Assembly (NCBI GenBank): GCA_003609755.1
Contig: AP017991.1
Span: 4,265,001 to 4,329,000 of the forward strand
From: Planktothrix agardhii NIES-204
GTDB taxonomy: Bacteria > Cyanobacteriota > Cyanobacteriia > Cyanobacteriales > Microcoleaceae
Direction: 5' to 3'
Length of the DNA: 64,000 nt
The stretch's first letter is position 1, and the number at the start of each line of letters is the position of its first letter. The notes below the pieces were generated by a model. That model saw nothing but the letters and a program-made list of their open reading frames with translations, searched no databases and had not been told where the DNA came from. Position numbers and translations under genes: made by a program. Shown here piece after piece: positions 8,842-18,436 of this stretch.

Positions 8842-11607
8842 GTGAGGTTTGCCTTGAATGTCGCAGTCGAGAAACTAATTACACCAGAAATTCATCAACC
8901 TGCCCGTTATCTGGGTCAGGAGTTAGGCGCCAAACGCAAACCTTGGGAGTCCGCCGTCGTCCGTTGGTCGTTAACCTATCCTGAAGTTTACGAGGTCGGA
9001 GTCTCAAACCTTGGCCATGTTATTCTCTATAATATCTTAAATACCCAACCTCGGCAATTATGCGATCGCGCCTATCTCCCAGCGTCGGACTTAGCAAAAA
9101 AATTACGCGAGACTAAAACCCCTCTATTTGGTGTTGAGTCCCGTCATTTTTTAATTGATTTTGATATTTTAGGATTTAGCCTCAGCTACGAATTAGGGGC
9201 AACAAATATCTTAGAAATGTTAGATTTAGCTGGAATTCCTTTAACTTGGGAAGACCGACAAAATTATTCGGTCTGGGGCGATAACAAAAATTCCGATCAA
9301 CCCCATTATCCCTTAATTTTTGCCGGGGGACAAACGGCCACATCTAACCCCGAACCCTACTCGGATTTTTTTGATTTTATCGCTTTAGGAGATGGGGAAG
9401 AATTATTACCAGAAATTGGATTAATTTTAGAAGAATGCAAGAAAAAAAACTTAGATAGAAAAGCCGTATTACTAGATTTAGCCCAAATTCCAGGGGTCTA
9501 TGTTCCCCAATTTTATCAGATGGCAGAAGATGGTTCTGTTCATCCTAAACATCCTAATGTTCCCACCCAAATTTTAAGACGGGTAGCCGCACCAATGCCC
9601 GCCTATTCGATTAAATTTGTTCCTTATGTGCAAACAGTTCATGATCGGTTAGTAATTGAAGTTAGACGGGGTTGTACCAGGGGATGTCGTTTTTGTCAAC
9701 CGGGAATGTTAACCCGTCCAGCGCGAGATGTGGAACCGGAAGATGTGATTCAAGCTGTTGAAAAAGGGATGAAAGAAACGGGTTATAATGAATTTTCCTT
9801 ATTATCTTTGAGTTGTTCCGATTATTTATCCTTACCCTCGGTGGGAATGGAAATTAAGAACCGTCTGAAAGATTATAATGTTAGTTTATCTTTACCTAGT
9901 CAACGGGTAGATCGCTTTGATGGAAATATTGCTAATATTCTAGGGGGAGCGCGACAAAGTGGGTTAACTTTTGCCCCAGAAGCGGGAACCCAAAGAATGC
10001 GAGATATCATTAATAAAGGGTTAACCAATGAAGAATTATTAAAGGGAGTTAAAACCGCCTTTGACCAAGGTTGGGATAAAATTAAACTCTATTTTATGAT
10101 TGGTTTACCCGGAGAAACCGATGCCGATATATTAGGAATTGCCGAAACCGTTGCTTGGTTAAAACGAGAATGTTCTGCTAAAGATCGCAGAAAGTTAAAC
10201 TTTAATTTAACTATTTCTAACTTTACACCTAAACCCCATACTCCCTTTCAATGGCATTCAGTTTCCACAACAGAATTCCAACGCAAACAGAAATTATTAA
10301 AACAAGAATTTCGACAAATGCGAGGGGTAAAAGTTAACTTTACTGATGTTAGAATCTCGGCTATGGAGGATTTTGTTGGTCGAGGCGATCGCCGTTTAGG
10401 ACCAGTGGTGCGTCGGGCTTGGGAACTTGGGGCGGGAATGGACTCCTGGTGGGAAAGTTTAGATCGGGCTTTTGGCGCTTGGACACAGGCTATAGAAGAA
10501 GCAGGTTTGAGTTGGAAATATCGTCGGGTGGAAAGCGGGGAATGGAATTTAATTGAGGGAACAGGGAACAGGCTGCTTCGTGAGCTTGTCGAACGAGAAC
10601 AGGGAATAGGGAACAGCCCCCCCAAACCCCCCGCGCACGGGGGGCTAGAGGGGGAGGGAATAGGGAATAGTCAAGAACAGGATTATGCAGTATTATTAGA
10701 TCAGCCCTTACCTTGGGATCATATTGACAGTGGAATTGATAAAAATTGGCTCAAAGAAGATTTAAAACTGGCTTTAGAAGCTGCTACCGTTCCCGATTGT
10801 TCCTTTGAAAGTTGTTCCCATTGTGGAGTTTGTGGAACCGATTTTGGTCATAATATTGTGATTAAATCTCCCCCAATTCCCCAATTTGCCGGAGAATTTA
10901 TTCCTAATTCTCAACGAGTCCAACGTTTAAGAGTTAGATTTGGAAAATTAGGAGATATGGCTTTAGTCGGACATTTGGATTTATTCAGATTATTTGATCG
11001 GGCGATTCGTCGGGCTTCAATTCCCTTAGCGTTTACCGGAGGATACCGTCCAAATCCGAGGATTTCCATTGCTTTTGCCTTACCATTAGGAGCAACAAGT
11101 AGCGGAGAAATTGTGGATTTTGAATTAACAGAATCCATGAATATCGAGGAATTTCGCCAAAAATTAGCCCAGGGTTTACCCGATACCATTCCTCTGTATC
11201 AAATTCAAGAAGTACCCATAGAATTACCTTCCCTAACGGATACGGTGGAAAAAGCAGAATATTATTTAACCGTAAATTCCATAGCAGAAATAGACGCTAT
11301 CCCCGAATGGTTAAATTGGATTAATGCAGTTAAAGCCACATCAGAAATTTTATGGGAGAAAACCACAAAATCAGGGAAAAAGAACATCATCAACTTACGA
11401 GAACAATTATTTGAAATAGAAATGATTTCCGAGGAAGATCAATTGTTGCGTTATGTGGGGAGTTGTCGGAATGATGGGACACAACTACGACCCGAACTGA
11501 TGATTAAGATGTTAGAACAGGTAACTGGCAAAGAATTCCAACTGTTACACATTCACCGCCATTCACTTTTAACGCGACCCGAAAAGATTTCTATATCTGG
11601 TTGGTGA
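8842..11607 (+). CDS. Large B12-type radical SAM protein (TIGR03960-like) fused to a DUF2344 domain, with a repeat-encoded linker
   Basis: A 921-residue protein. The N-terminal part resembles a cobalamin-binding-like region, [14 protein letters not shown] near residue 280 gives the 4Fe-4S/SAM cysteines, and the C-terminal third ([20 protein letters not shown] onward) is a DUF2344 domain. Just before that is [12 protein letters not shown], a further possible metal site. The reaction is unknown. Residues about 572-615, between the radical SAM and C-terminal parts, are encoded by a palindromic repeat (10556-10684) that keeps the frame open. The start is GTG 8842; TTG 8854 is an alternative because the usual N-terminus in this family begins close to VAVEKLI. 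Confidence 0.88.
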   Translation: MRFALNVAVEKLITPEIHQPARYLGQELGAKRKPWESAVVRWSLTYPEVYEVGVSNLGHVILYNILNTQPRQLCDRAYLPASDLAKKLRETKTPLFGVESRHFLIDFDILGFSLSYELGATNILEMLDLAGIPLTWEDRQNYSVWGDNKNSDQPHYPLIFAGGQTATSNPEPYSDFFDFIALGDGEELLPEIGLILEECKKKNLDRKAVLLDLAQIPGVYVPQFYQMAEDGSVHPKHPNVPTQILRRVAAPMPAYSIKFVPYVQTVHDRLVIEVRRGCTRGCRFCQPGMLTRPARDVEPEDVIQAVEKGMKETGYNEFSLLSLSCSDYLSLPSVGMEIKNRLKDYNVSLSLPSQRVDRFDGNIANILGGARQSGLTFAPEAGTQRMRDIINKGLTNEELLKGVKTAFDQGWDKIKLYFMIGLPGETDADILGIAETVAWLKRECSAKDRRKLNFNLTISNFTPKPHTPFQWHSVSTTEFQRKQKLLKQEFRQMRGVKVNFTDVRISAMEDFVGRGDRRLGPVVRRAWELGAGMDSWWESLDRAFGAWTQAIEEAGLSWKYRRVESGEWNLIEGTGNRLLRELVEREQGIGNSPPKPPAHGGLEGEGIGNSQEQDYAVLLDQPLPWDHIDSGIDKNWLKEDLKLALEAATVPDCSFESCSHCGVCGTDFGHNIVIKSPPIPQFAGEFIPNSQRVQRLRVRFGKLGDMALVGHLDLFRLFDRAIRRASIPLAFTGGYRPNPRISIAFALPLGATSSGEIVDFELTESMNIEEFRQKLAQGLPDTIPLYQIQEVPIELPSLTDTVEKAEYYLTVNSIAEIDAIPEWLNWINAVKATSEILWEKTTKSGKKNIINLREQLFEIEMISEEDQLLRYVGSCRNDGTQLRPELMIKMLEQVTGKEFQLLHIHRHSLLTRPEKISISGW
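10556..10684. repeat. Composite G/C-rich repeat inside the radical SAM gene
   Basis: GGGAACAGGGAACAGG-type flanks surround a core of C-run, AAA, CCCCCCGCGCAC, GGGGGGCTAG, G-run (10609-10657). The same core lies at 26504-26551, 51169-51210 and 63452-63497. Here the whole element is translated in-frame (peptide [15 protein letters not shown]). Confidence 0.8.
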
Positions 11608-12455
11608 TAATTTGTGTTTACGACCGTGCTATAATGAAACCCGGTAAGCCAAGTTTTGTAGCATAGTGGGCGGGTTCGCCTGAATCTAGGCTACAAACCG
11701 ACAATATTACAGATTGCAGGTTAGAAGCGGCTATAATAAACTGATCAAACCGGAAGCTCACCTGTACTTAAAGTTAGTGTAGGTTCTTGACTGGTAGCGC
11801 ACCTGTTGATCAGGCGGTTGGGAAATCAACCAAACCCTAATGTTACTAAAAATCAACGGAAGAAAGTAGCAAAAAACTTTTTCTGGCATCTGTCTTGATA
11901 CCATAAAGAAACAAACACTTTCAATGGCTAGATTTAAGTTCATTGAGGGCAGTTGGGGGAGAGATCATCTAGCTTGGAATGTGCGATCTAAGCTGTAGTC
12001 TGGTGAGATTTTCGTCGATATGGATACTATATTCGTGAGTTAGTCAAGAGGTCAACGTCTGTCCAACCCAAGTATTGCTTTAGACAGAAACTGATGAAGG
12101 CAGATGGATAACAAATAACCTCCTATAATTTCAATTTCCCATAACCTTTGAAGGCTTACAGTTGATAAATTTTGGATGTTAGATTTGGATATTTGTTAAC
12201 CTTTGAGGGAATGGGAAATAGGCAATGGGCAATGGAAATCTTCCTATTCCCTATTGCCCATTGCCCATTGCCCGCCTTTTGATTTTAAACGATCAAAACC
12301 TGATTCCCTCTTGCGGTTTGCCTGTTGGCTTGGTGTGTTTTTGGTGTCTTCCTAGTCGGCGAAAATTCGAGTTAATGGATTGATTAATCACGTCAATATT
12401 GCTAGGTACACGCAACGTAGGTGCTGACCATATTGCTAAGTTTTGAGGGAATTGA
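11608..12455 (+). promoter_or_regulatory. Long structured region upstream of rne (possible 5' UTR)
   Basis: These 848 bases contain no convincing ORF. TG-C-TATAAT at 11627-11635 is an extended -10, and a second TATAAT lies at 11732-11737. TTTGTAGC and GCTACAAA around 11653-11698 pair over an inner GGCG/CGCC hairpin, and GGTTG/CAACC and CCTG/CAGG form more hairpins near 11800-11832. RNase E leaders in other bacteria, including cyanobacteria, are long and take part in feedback control by RNase E itself; that this one does so is inference. A separate small RNA is possible, but I could not match it to 6S RNA, tmRNA, SRP RNA or RNase P RNA. Confidence 0.5.
12210..12274. repeat. Heptamer repeat hairpin (GGGCAAT units facing ATTGCCC units)
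   Basis: GGCAATGGGCAATGG is followed after a short loop by CTATTGCCCATTGCCCATTG, so short tandem heptamers form an imperfect hairpin about 180 bases before the rne start. Confidence 0.65.
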
Positions 12456-14732
12456 ATGTCAAAGCAAATTATTATCGCAGAACAGCAACGAATCGCTGCT
12501 GTCTTTTCAGAAGATCAAATTCAAGAACTGGTTGTAGCGACCGGAAATCACCAAGTTAGTGATATTTATCTGGGTATCGTGGAAAATGTCCTACCAGGGA
12601 TTGATGCGGCCTTTGTCAATATTGGAGACCCGGAACGGAATGGATTTATCCATGTTTCCGACCTCGGGCCATTACGATTAAAACGTAGTTCCGGTTCGAT
12701 TACCGAACTTTTAAGCCCCCAGCAAAAAGTGTTGGTGCAGGTAATGAAAGAACCCACCGGAACTAAAGGCCCTCGGTTAACCGGAAATATTTCCTTACCC
12801 GGACGGTATTTAGTGTTAATGCCCTATGGCAGAGGGGTGAATTTATCCCGCCGTATTTGCACGGAAAATGAACGAAACCGTTTAAGAGCCCTAGCCATTC
12901 TAATTAAACCCGCCGGAATGGGATTATTAGTCCGTACAGAAGCGGAAGATATGCCCGAGGATGCCATTTTAGAAGATTTGGAAAGCCTACAAAAGCAATG
13001 GGAATTGGTGCAACAGGAAGCCCAATCCTCCCGGCCTCCGGCTCTGTTAAATCGAGATAATGATTTTATTCAACGGGTGCTACGCGATATGTACAGCACC
13101 GAAGTTAACCGAATTGTGGTCGATACCAGTACGGGGGTGAAGCGGGTCAAACAACATTTGATGAGTTGGAGTGTAGGAAAAGCTCCTCAAGGGGTGTTAA
13201 TTGACCACCACCGAGAACGGATTCCGATTTTAGAGTATTTCCGAGCTAATGCAGCCATTCGAGAGGCTTTAAGACCTCGGGTAGATTTGCCATCGGGCGG
13301 TTATGTTGTGATTGAACCAACGGAAGCCCTGACGGTAATTGATGTTAACTCTGGCTCCTTTACCCGTTCGGCAACCTCTAGGGAAACGGTGTTATGGACA
13401 AATTGCGAAGCCGCCACCGAAATCGCCCGTCAGTTGAGGTTACGCAATATTGCCGGGGTGATTATTGTGGACTTCATTGATATGGATTCCCGCCGAGACC
13501 AATTACAAGTGCTGGAACATTTTAATAAAGTCCTGAAGGCCGATAAAGCCCGACCCCAAATTGCTCAATTATCAGAATTAGGGTTAGTGGAATTAACCCG
13601 CAAACGCCAGGGCCAAAATATCTATGAATTGTTTGGCAAAACCTGTACCACCTGTGGAGGCCTAGGCCATATCGTTCAGTTACCCGGAGAACCCGAACCC
13701 GAACCCGCAGAAACCACGGAACGGCTCGTGATTCCTAGTAATCGGATTATTCCGTCGCCGAGCAGTGGGGACAACTCAGAACGGCCCAGTTTACGTCCGG
13801 TTCCGGTTTATGAACAGCCGTCTTCCCGGGAAGAACCCGAAGTTTTAGATCTTGAGGCGTCTGAGGGTTTCCAAGAGTTAGAACTGCTCAACCATCCCAG
13901 TTATCAGGATATTGGTGCCAGTAATGCCCGTCGCCGTCGCCGTCGAATTCGGGATATGGATTCTTTAGGGCGAGATGAGGAACTCCCCGCCCCTGATGTT
14001 CGGGTGTCTCCAACGGTGAACTATGGGGAACCTCGCACGGATGTTGGGTTTAGTGAAGGGTTCTCAGGACGCAGTGGATTGAGTGAACGCAGTCGCCCCA
14101 CAAAATCCGAAATTATTAAACCTTCGGTGGAACCAGCCGAGGTGATTTCGGTGGAAATGACTCCAGAGGAACAGGAGGTTTATGCGTTGATGGGGATTTC
14201 TCCCTTGATGCTCTCCCATGAACAGGTGAAAAATTCTCGCTCTGTGATTGTCACGGTTCGTTCTCCAGGGGAATCCCCTGTTTCTCCCACGACTCTGATG
14301 GATGAAGACTCCGATGAAGGACAAAACCTGCCTCTGTCGATTGGGTCGGGTGAAAGAACTATGCCTGAACGATCAATTTCTGAACGGATTATTCTCGACC
14401 GAACCATAACCGATCGGACAAGTTCACCAGTAGTTATTTCTGAGCGGATTGTTCCCGAACGGTCAATTTCTGACCGGATTATTCTCGAACCGAAAAAACC
14501 GGCAATACTAGAAATACCAGAAATAATAGAAATACCGGAAATAACAGAAACACCAAAAATACCAGAAACCCTAGAAAAAATTGAAGAACCTGAAACAACA
14601 GTAGAATTTTTTGTACCGGAAACTGAGGATGAGTCACCATCGGAGGATACCTCTGAATCAGATAAGGATCATCAACCGGGTGAACCGATTATTCGCCGCC
14701 GTCGCCGTCGGTCTTCGGCTCTGACGGATTAA
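12456..14732 (+). CDS. rne: Ribonuclease E/G, cyanobacterial type
   Basis: Endonuclease that starts mRNA decay and rRNA/tRNA processing. The protein has 758 residues. The S1 domain is at about 35-125 and the RNase H/DNase I-like catalytic core follows, with DVNSGSF and later DFIDMD carrying the Mg-binding aspartates. TCTTCGG near 405 matches the Zn-link CxxC. After about 420 the chain is disordered and charged, with an Arg run at about 490, ISERII/ISDRII repeats at about 640-680 and IPEI/IPET repeats. It ends in RRRRRRSSALTD, the basic C-terminal motif reported to bind polynucleotide phosphorylase in cyanobacterial RNase E. GAGG at 12445 is a suitable Shine-Dalgarno. rnhB does not follow, unlike the order I recall from some cyanobacteria. 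Confidence 0.95.
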   Translation: MSKQIIIAEQQRIAAVFSEDQIQELVVATGNHQVSDIYLGIVENVLPGIDAAFVNIGDPERNGFIHVSDLGPLRLKRSSGSITELLSPQQKVLVQVMKEPTGTKGPRLTGNISLPGRYLVLMPYGRGVNLSRRICTENERNRLRALAILIKPAGMGLLVRTEAEDMPEDAILEDLESLQKQWELVQQEAQSSRPPALLNRDNDFIQRVLRDMYSTEVNRIVVDTSTGVKRVKQHLMSWSVGKAPQGVLIDHHRERIPILEYFRANAAIREALRPRVDLPSGGYVVIEPTEALTVIDVNSGSFTRSATSRETVLWTNCEAATEIARQLRLRNIAGVIIVDFIDMDSRRDQLQVLEHFNKVLKADKARPQIAQLSELGLVELTRKRQGQNIYELFGKTCTTCGGLGHIVQLPGEPEPEPAETTERLVIPSNRIIPSPSSGDNSERPSLRPVPVYEQPSSREEPEVLDLEASEGFQELELLNHPSYQDIGASNARRRRRRIRDMDSLGRDEELPAPDVRVSPTVNYGEPRTDVGFSEGFSGRSGLSERSRPTKSEIIKPSVEPAEVISVEMTPEEQEVYALMGISPLMLSHEQVKNSRSVIVTVRSPGESPVSPTTLMDEDSDEGQNLPLSIGSGERTMPERSISERIILDRTITDRTSSPVVISERIVPERSISDRIILEPKKPAILEIPEIIEIPEITETPKIPETLEKIEEPETTVEFFVPETEDESPSEDTSESDKDHQPGEPIIRRRRRRSSALTD

Positions 14733-14748
14733 GAACAGTTATGGGATA

Positions 14749-14780
14749 TTGAGGGTTAACAGTTAATTGCTAACCCTCAA
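14749..14780. terminator. Stem-loop between convergent rne and the exported-protein gene
   Basis: TTGAGGGTTA (14749-14758) pairs perfectly with TAACCCTCAA (14771-14780) around a 12-base loop. No T-run follows on either strand, so it may be an mRNA 3' stabiliser or a weak bidirectional terminator. Confidence 0.5.
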
Positions 14781-14803
14781 CCCAAACCTAATTACTTAGG
14801 TAA

Positions 14804-15292
14804 CTACTTGACTTCAATAATTTCTGTATCCCCGATTTCTTGATTCTCAACCATGAAGGTTTCATGACCATTTCCGTTTAAACTAACCCGAACTTCATTA
14901 CGTCCTGCTGGTAGTTCCGAAAGATAATACCAGTTTCCATAAATTCGGGTGACTTTCTTCCCATTGATATAAAGGTGAGCGTGTCCTTCTTGATAGGAGT
15001 CGCTGGGTTGATTGGCTCTTTCTGGTGTGAATTTAAAATTAGTCAATTTCAACTCTAAATTCCATCCCTGACGGGCATCAGGATGGACAATCAAATCCAC
15101 CGATGGTACGGGTTGACCAGGGGGAATCGAGATTATTTTATGGTGAGGGGAAGATGTATCATGTTGTTGTTCATGGGCTTCAACAGATGATAAACCTAAT
15201 CCAGTAAAACTACTCAAAATTGTTCCCAAAAGGAGAGAAAACCCAATCACAATAGTTTGGTTTTGTTTGAAATTAAATTGGCAATTCATCAA
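14804..15292 (-). CDS. Exported protein of unknown function (162 aa)
   Basis: The N-terminus has a basic start, a hydrophobic core (IVIGFSLLLGTILSSFTGLG) and a likely cleavage after VEA-H (about residue 39), so the protein is probably periplasmic. The mature part starts His-rich (HEQQHD, SPHHK) and continues as beta-rich sequence with GHAHLYINGKKVTRIYGNWYY. This resembles small beta-sandwich periplasmic proteins, some linked to metals. A metal role is only a guess from the histidines. The gene stands alone between convergent rne and the RTX gene. Confidence 0.65.
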   Translation of the reverse strand: MMNCQFNFKQNQTIVIGFSLLLGTILSSFTGLGLSSVEAHEQQHDTSSPHHKIISIPPGQPVPSVDLIVHPDARQGWNLELKLTNFKFTPERANQPSDSYQEGHAHLYINGKKVTRIYGNWYYLSELPAGRNEVRVSLNGNGHETFMVENQEIGDTEIIEVK

Positions 15293-15407
15293 ATTAACTC
15301 AAGTAAATAAAATGGATTTTTTTATGGTCTGATATTGATTTTTTTACCTAAATATTAGTTTTGTCAAAAGACAGCTTGTCAAACTTAAGCACACTGATCA
15401 CAGTTAT

Positions 15408-15465
15408 GGGCGGGTTTATTAAGATTGGGGTGATTCACAAAGATTGAATAGAACCCGCCCCTACA
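15408..15465. repeat. Inverted repeat, GGGCGGGTT...AACCCGCCCCTACA family
   Basis: GGGCGGGTT (15408-15416) pairs with AACCCGCCC (15452-15460), followed by CTACA. Related elements lie at 27955-28017 and 37004-37027. It sits 3' of the RTX gene. Confidence 0.65.
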
Positions 15466-15491
15466 AATGATTACTGATTTTTGATCTATAT

Positions 15492-17372
15492 CTATCCTAA
15501 AATAGTAATATTCGGATCATCAGCAATAAAGTTAGCTGCGGTGAGTTGAACTGGGGTTATCCCTTGTACTAAACCATAAAAGGTTGTTCCCGATTGAATT
15601 GATGTGGATACTAATGCTGTACTACCATCGACTTGTACGGTGACAGGCGTTAATGTTAGTTGGGCAAAAGTTATCCCCGAAGGTAACATAATTTTATCGG
15701 TTCCGCCAAGAAAATCGGTGATTAGGTCGGCTTGATTTGAGCTAGTTGCGGCGACGGACGCTCCAGGTAACACAAAAATATCAGCATCGGCTCCCCCCGT
15801 GAGTTTATCTTGATCCGCATCACCAATCAAGTAATCCGCACCTGCACCGCCATCTAAGACGTCTGCACCTTTACCACCCCGGATAATATCATTTCCCACA
15901 CCCCCCAATACGGTGTCATTGTCCAGGTTGCCATTGATTAAGTCATCTCCCTCTTGACCATCGAGGTTATCTGACCCTTTGCCGCCACGAATAGCAATCC
16001 GAATGGTATTGGCTGGAATTGTTAAAGTGCGATCGCCATCATTACCACCTCCGGCTAATATTTTATCATCCCCTAAATTGCCATTAATATTATCAGCCGA
16101 TACGCTTCCCACAATGAAATCATTTCCATTTAAGGCTTGAATATAAAGGTTGGTTGCTGTTGCCGGGACAAAGGTATTATCGGCGGCGTTGGTAAACACA
16201 AAAGATGTAATTCCTTGGTCAACAAAGGTGGTATTTCCACCCCCTGGTGCTGGAACATCTGGCCCAGGATCACTTGCAGAGGCTGTTGGTGTTGTCCAAG
16301 TAATATTAGAGGTGGGAGGGGGTGCGGTGTTAGGAATATTAGAGTTGATAATATCTTGGCCTTTCAGATTCACAACGTCTTCAATTAACCCAATTCCTGC
16401 GGTTTTTGATGTGGTATCGGCATAAAAATCAACAATCAACAAATCTTGAGTTGGGTCAATTTTGCCATCAATATTTAAGTCAATAGCCAGATTTTTTCCT
16501 TGTCTTTCTAAACCATAACCCGTTGTACTAGGGCCAGATAGTAATAGGGTTATACCTGGAATAAAAAGACTGTCTGCTGCTCCTCCGGTATCTTGAATTT
16601 CAGTGCCATTACCAGTAGTAGTAACGGTGTAGAAATCATCGCCTAAACCCCCTTTCAGGGTATCTTTTCCTCCGGCTCCAGCCAAATTATCACTCGCCGC
16701 ACCCCCAATTAAAATATTATCGCCCCCGGCTCCAGTCATATCATTGGGAATACCAGGAGCGCCAGTTATATTTTCAATCGGCCCAGTAATATTATCGGTG
16801 GCAATAACAACACCACCCCCGTCTAAAACTTCTCCCTTTGTGGTTAAATTAACTGTAATTCGATTAGCTCCGACCGGAAAAGTTGGGGTGACTTTTTCAT
16901 AAGAAAGGTAGTCAATTCCATCTCCCCCATCGACATTATTTGTTCCTAAACCGCCAAAGAAAGTATCGTTTCCATCTCCACCAATGGCGTTATCATCTCC
17001 TTCTCCCAAATCGAAAGTATCGTTTCCTTTGCCACCATCACCGATGTCATTCCCCTTTCCACCGAGGATAATATCATCTCCTAGACCGCCAATCCCATAA
17101 TCATTGCCATCGCCTAGGGTAATACTATCATTACCATCTCCGCCATTAATAGGATTATCGTCTCCGCCTCCGGCATCAATAGTATCATTTCCGGCTCCAC
17201 CATCGGCTTTATCAGACCCATTCAATAAAAGGATAGTATCATTTCCGGCTAAATCAGATTCTTGAATCGTAATTAGAGGAATCAGAGGTAGACCATCTTT
17301 GGTAATGGCAACCAGTGGAAAAGCACCGATTTGAAGAACATCACCTAAATCTGTTCCTTGGAAAGTAGCCAT
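15492..17372 (-). CDS. RTX-type calcium-binding repeat protein (probable type I secretion substrate)
   Basis: A 626-residue acidic protein with GGxGxDxxx nonapeptides in two blocks (about 55-145 and 425-530) that would fold as calcium-bound parallel beta-rolls. A third short group near 210-245 includes GGAGGDNILIGG. There is no N-terminal signal peptide. The C-terminal module (DADIFVLPG, then ADLITDFLGGTDKIMLPSG) is the usual tail of these secreted proteins, which leave through ABC-type (type I) exporters. No exporter gene is present here. It may be a surface or matrix protein; no catalytic domain is visible. AAGGAAC just before the ATG is a weak Shine-Dalgarno. Confidence 0.85.
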   Translation of the reverse strand: MATFQGTDLGDVLQIGAFPLVAITKDGLPLIPLITIQESDLAGNDTILLLNGSDKADGGAGNDTIDAGGGDDNPINGGDGNDSITLGDGNDYGIGGLGDDIILGGKGNDIGDGGKGNDTFDLGEGDDNAIGGDGNDTFFGGLGTNNVDGGDGIDYLSYEKVTPTFPVGANRITVNLTTKGEVLDGGGVVIATDNITGPIENITGAPGIPNDMTGAGGDNILIGGAASDNLAGAGGKDTLKGGLGDDFYTVTTTGNGTEIQDTGGAADSLFIPGITLLLSGPSTTGYGLERQGKNLAIDLNIDGKIDPTQDLLIVDFYADTTSKTAGIGLIEDVVNLKGQDIINSNIPNTAPPPTSNITWTTPTASASDPGPDVPAPGGGNTTFVDQGITSFVFTNAADNTFVPATATNLYIQALNGNDFIVGSVSADNINGNLGDDKILAGGGNDGDRTLTIPANTIRIAIRGGKGSDNLDGQEGDDLINGNLDNDTVLGGVGNDIIRGGKGADVLDGGAGADYLIGDADQDKLTGGADADIFVLPGASVAATSSNQADLITDFLGGTDKIMLPSGITFAQLTLTPVTVQVDGSTALVSTSIQSGTTFYGLVQGITPVQLTAANFIADDPNITILG

Positions 17373-17498
17373 TTGTTGTTCCTTTTGTTGTAAAAAATGT
17401 TAAATCCTACTTCAAGCTAGTTTAAATATTCAATACTGTCAATATTCCTGATGATCAATATTATAAATCTTAGATTTTTATAGCAATCTTATCGGTAA

Positions 17499-17770
17499 TC
17501 AATTGTTTAAATTAATAGCAATAAATTGATTAATCAAACCTCCGGGGCTGAGATTGGCAACAAATCCCAAAAATTGATTAGAATTGATCACAGAAATTAA
17601 AGTTCCTGGAGTGCCATTAATAACGGTAGACGTGAGCAGAATATTATTTTGATTCAAACCCTCGGTTAAACCAATTTGATCCTCACCGATGATAAAATCC
17701 GTAATAATATCAACCGTATTCACACTATTGACAGCCGCACTAACAGGAAGAATAAAAATATCATTATTAC
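17499..17770 (-). pseudogene. Remnant of an RTX protein C-terminal module
   Basis: On the minus strand this stretch reads NNDIFILPVSAAVNSVNTVD, then IITDFIIGEDQIGLTEG, and ends near LGFVANLSPGGLINQF. It aligns with the last 90 or so residues of the neighbouring RTX protein (DADIFVLPG, LITDFLGGTDKIML, YGLVQGITPVQL). The frame can be extended upstream only into the start of the opposite-strand GNAT gene, where similarity stops, and there are no calcium repeats. It is best read as the truncated tail of a duplicated or rearranged RTX gene. Confidence 0.65.
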
Positions 17771-17797
17771 CCCATTCCCAAAAAGTTGTTAAAAATA

Positions 17798-18304
17798 ATG
17801 AAGATTCGGGATGCAGTTGAGAAGGACTTACCAGCAATAGTTGATATTTATAATGCCGCGATTCCAGGGAGAATGGCGACAGCAGACCTGGAAATGATCT
17901 CGGTGGAAAGTCGAATTCCTTGGTATCAAGAACATCAAGCTCAGACTCATCCGGTTTGGGTGATTGAGTTAGATGAGCAAATTTTAGGATGGTTGAGTTT
18001 CCAAATCTTTTATAACCGTCCAGCCTATAACAGTACAGCAGAAGTGAGTATTTATGTTCATCCTAAATATCAAGGTCAGGGAATCGGAAAAAAACTATTA
18101 ACCCAAGCGGTGCACCACAGTCCTAGTTTGGGATTAAAAGCGTTACTGGCGTTAATTTTTGCCCACAATCAACCCAGTTTAGAATTATTTAAACGCTTGG
18201 ATTTTGAACAATGGGGTTATTTACCCAGAGTGGCTGATTTAGATGGAATTGAACGGGATTTAGTGATTATGGGACGTCATCTAACCCCGGCCAAAATTGA
18301 TTAA
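17798..18304 (+). CDS. GNAT family N-acetyltransferase (phosphinothricin acetyltransferase-like)
   Basis: From ATG 17798 the protein has 168 residues and begins MKIRDAVEKDLPAIVDIYNAA, typical of this GNAT subgroup; the in-frame ATG at 17786 adds MLKI and is less likely. YVHPKYQGQGIGKKLL is motif A, which binds the acetyl-CoA pyrophosphate, and HNQPSLELFKRLDFE is motif B. The acceptor is unknown; related enzymes acetylate phosphinothricin, methionine sulfoximine or other amines. Its 5' flank is the RTX remnant on the opposite strand. A strong terminator follows at 18397. Confidence 0.82.
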   Translation: MKIRDAVEKDLPAIVDIYNAAIPGRMATADLEMISVESRIPWYQEHQAQTHPVWVIELDEQILGWLSFQIFYNRPAYNSTAEVSIYVHPKYQGQGIGKKLLTQAVHHSPSLGLKALLALIFAHNQPSLELFKRLDFEQWGYLPRVADLDGIERDLVIMGRHLTPAKID

Positions 18305-18396
18305 CTCCAAAATTTAATCCCCGACATGGGAGCAAAAAAAAGTATTTTTGAGTCTATAGACTTGGGATTCTACAAAATTAAGGAGCTTATCCAATT

Positions 18397-18430
18397 AACT
18401 GCTGATCTCGGAGATCGGCAGTTTTTTTTA
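18397..18430 (+). terminator. Rho-independent terminator after the GNAT gene
   Basis: AACTGCTGATCT (18397-18408) pairs with AGATCGGCAGTT (18412-18423), with one T-G pair and a 3-base loop, followed by a run of T. It serves the plus-strand GNAT gene and may also stop the convergent gene ending at 18437. Confidence 0.8.
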
Positions 18431-18436
18431 TTAGCT

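Noticed and set aside
11608-12455. 6S RNA, tmRNA, RNase P RNA or SRP RNA in the rne upstream region
   Set aside because: I could not find conserved starts, tag codons or loops of these RNAs.
16137-16425. Plus-strand genes inside the RTX gene
   Set aside because: Glycine- and aspartate-rich codons of the RTX gene leave long open frames on the other strand; those products have no recognisable features.
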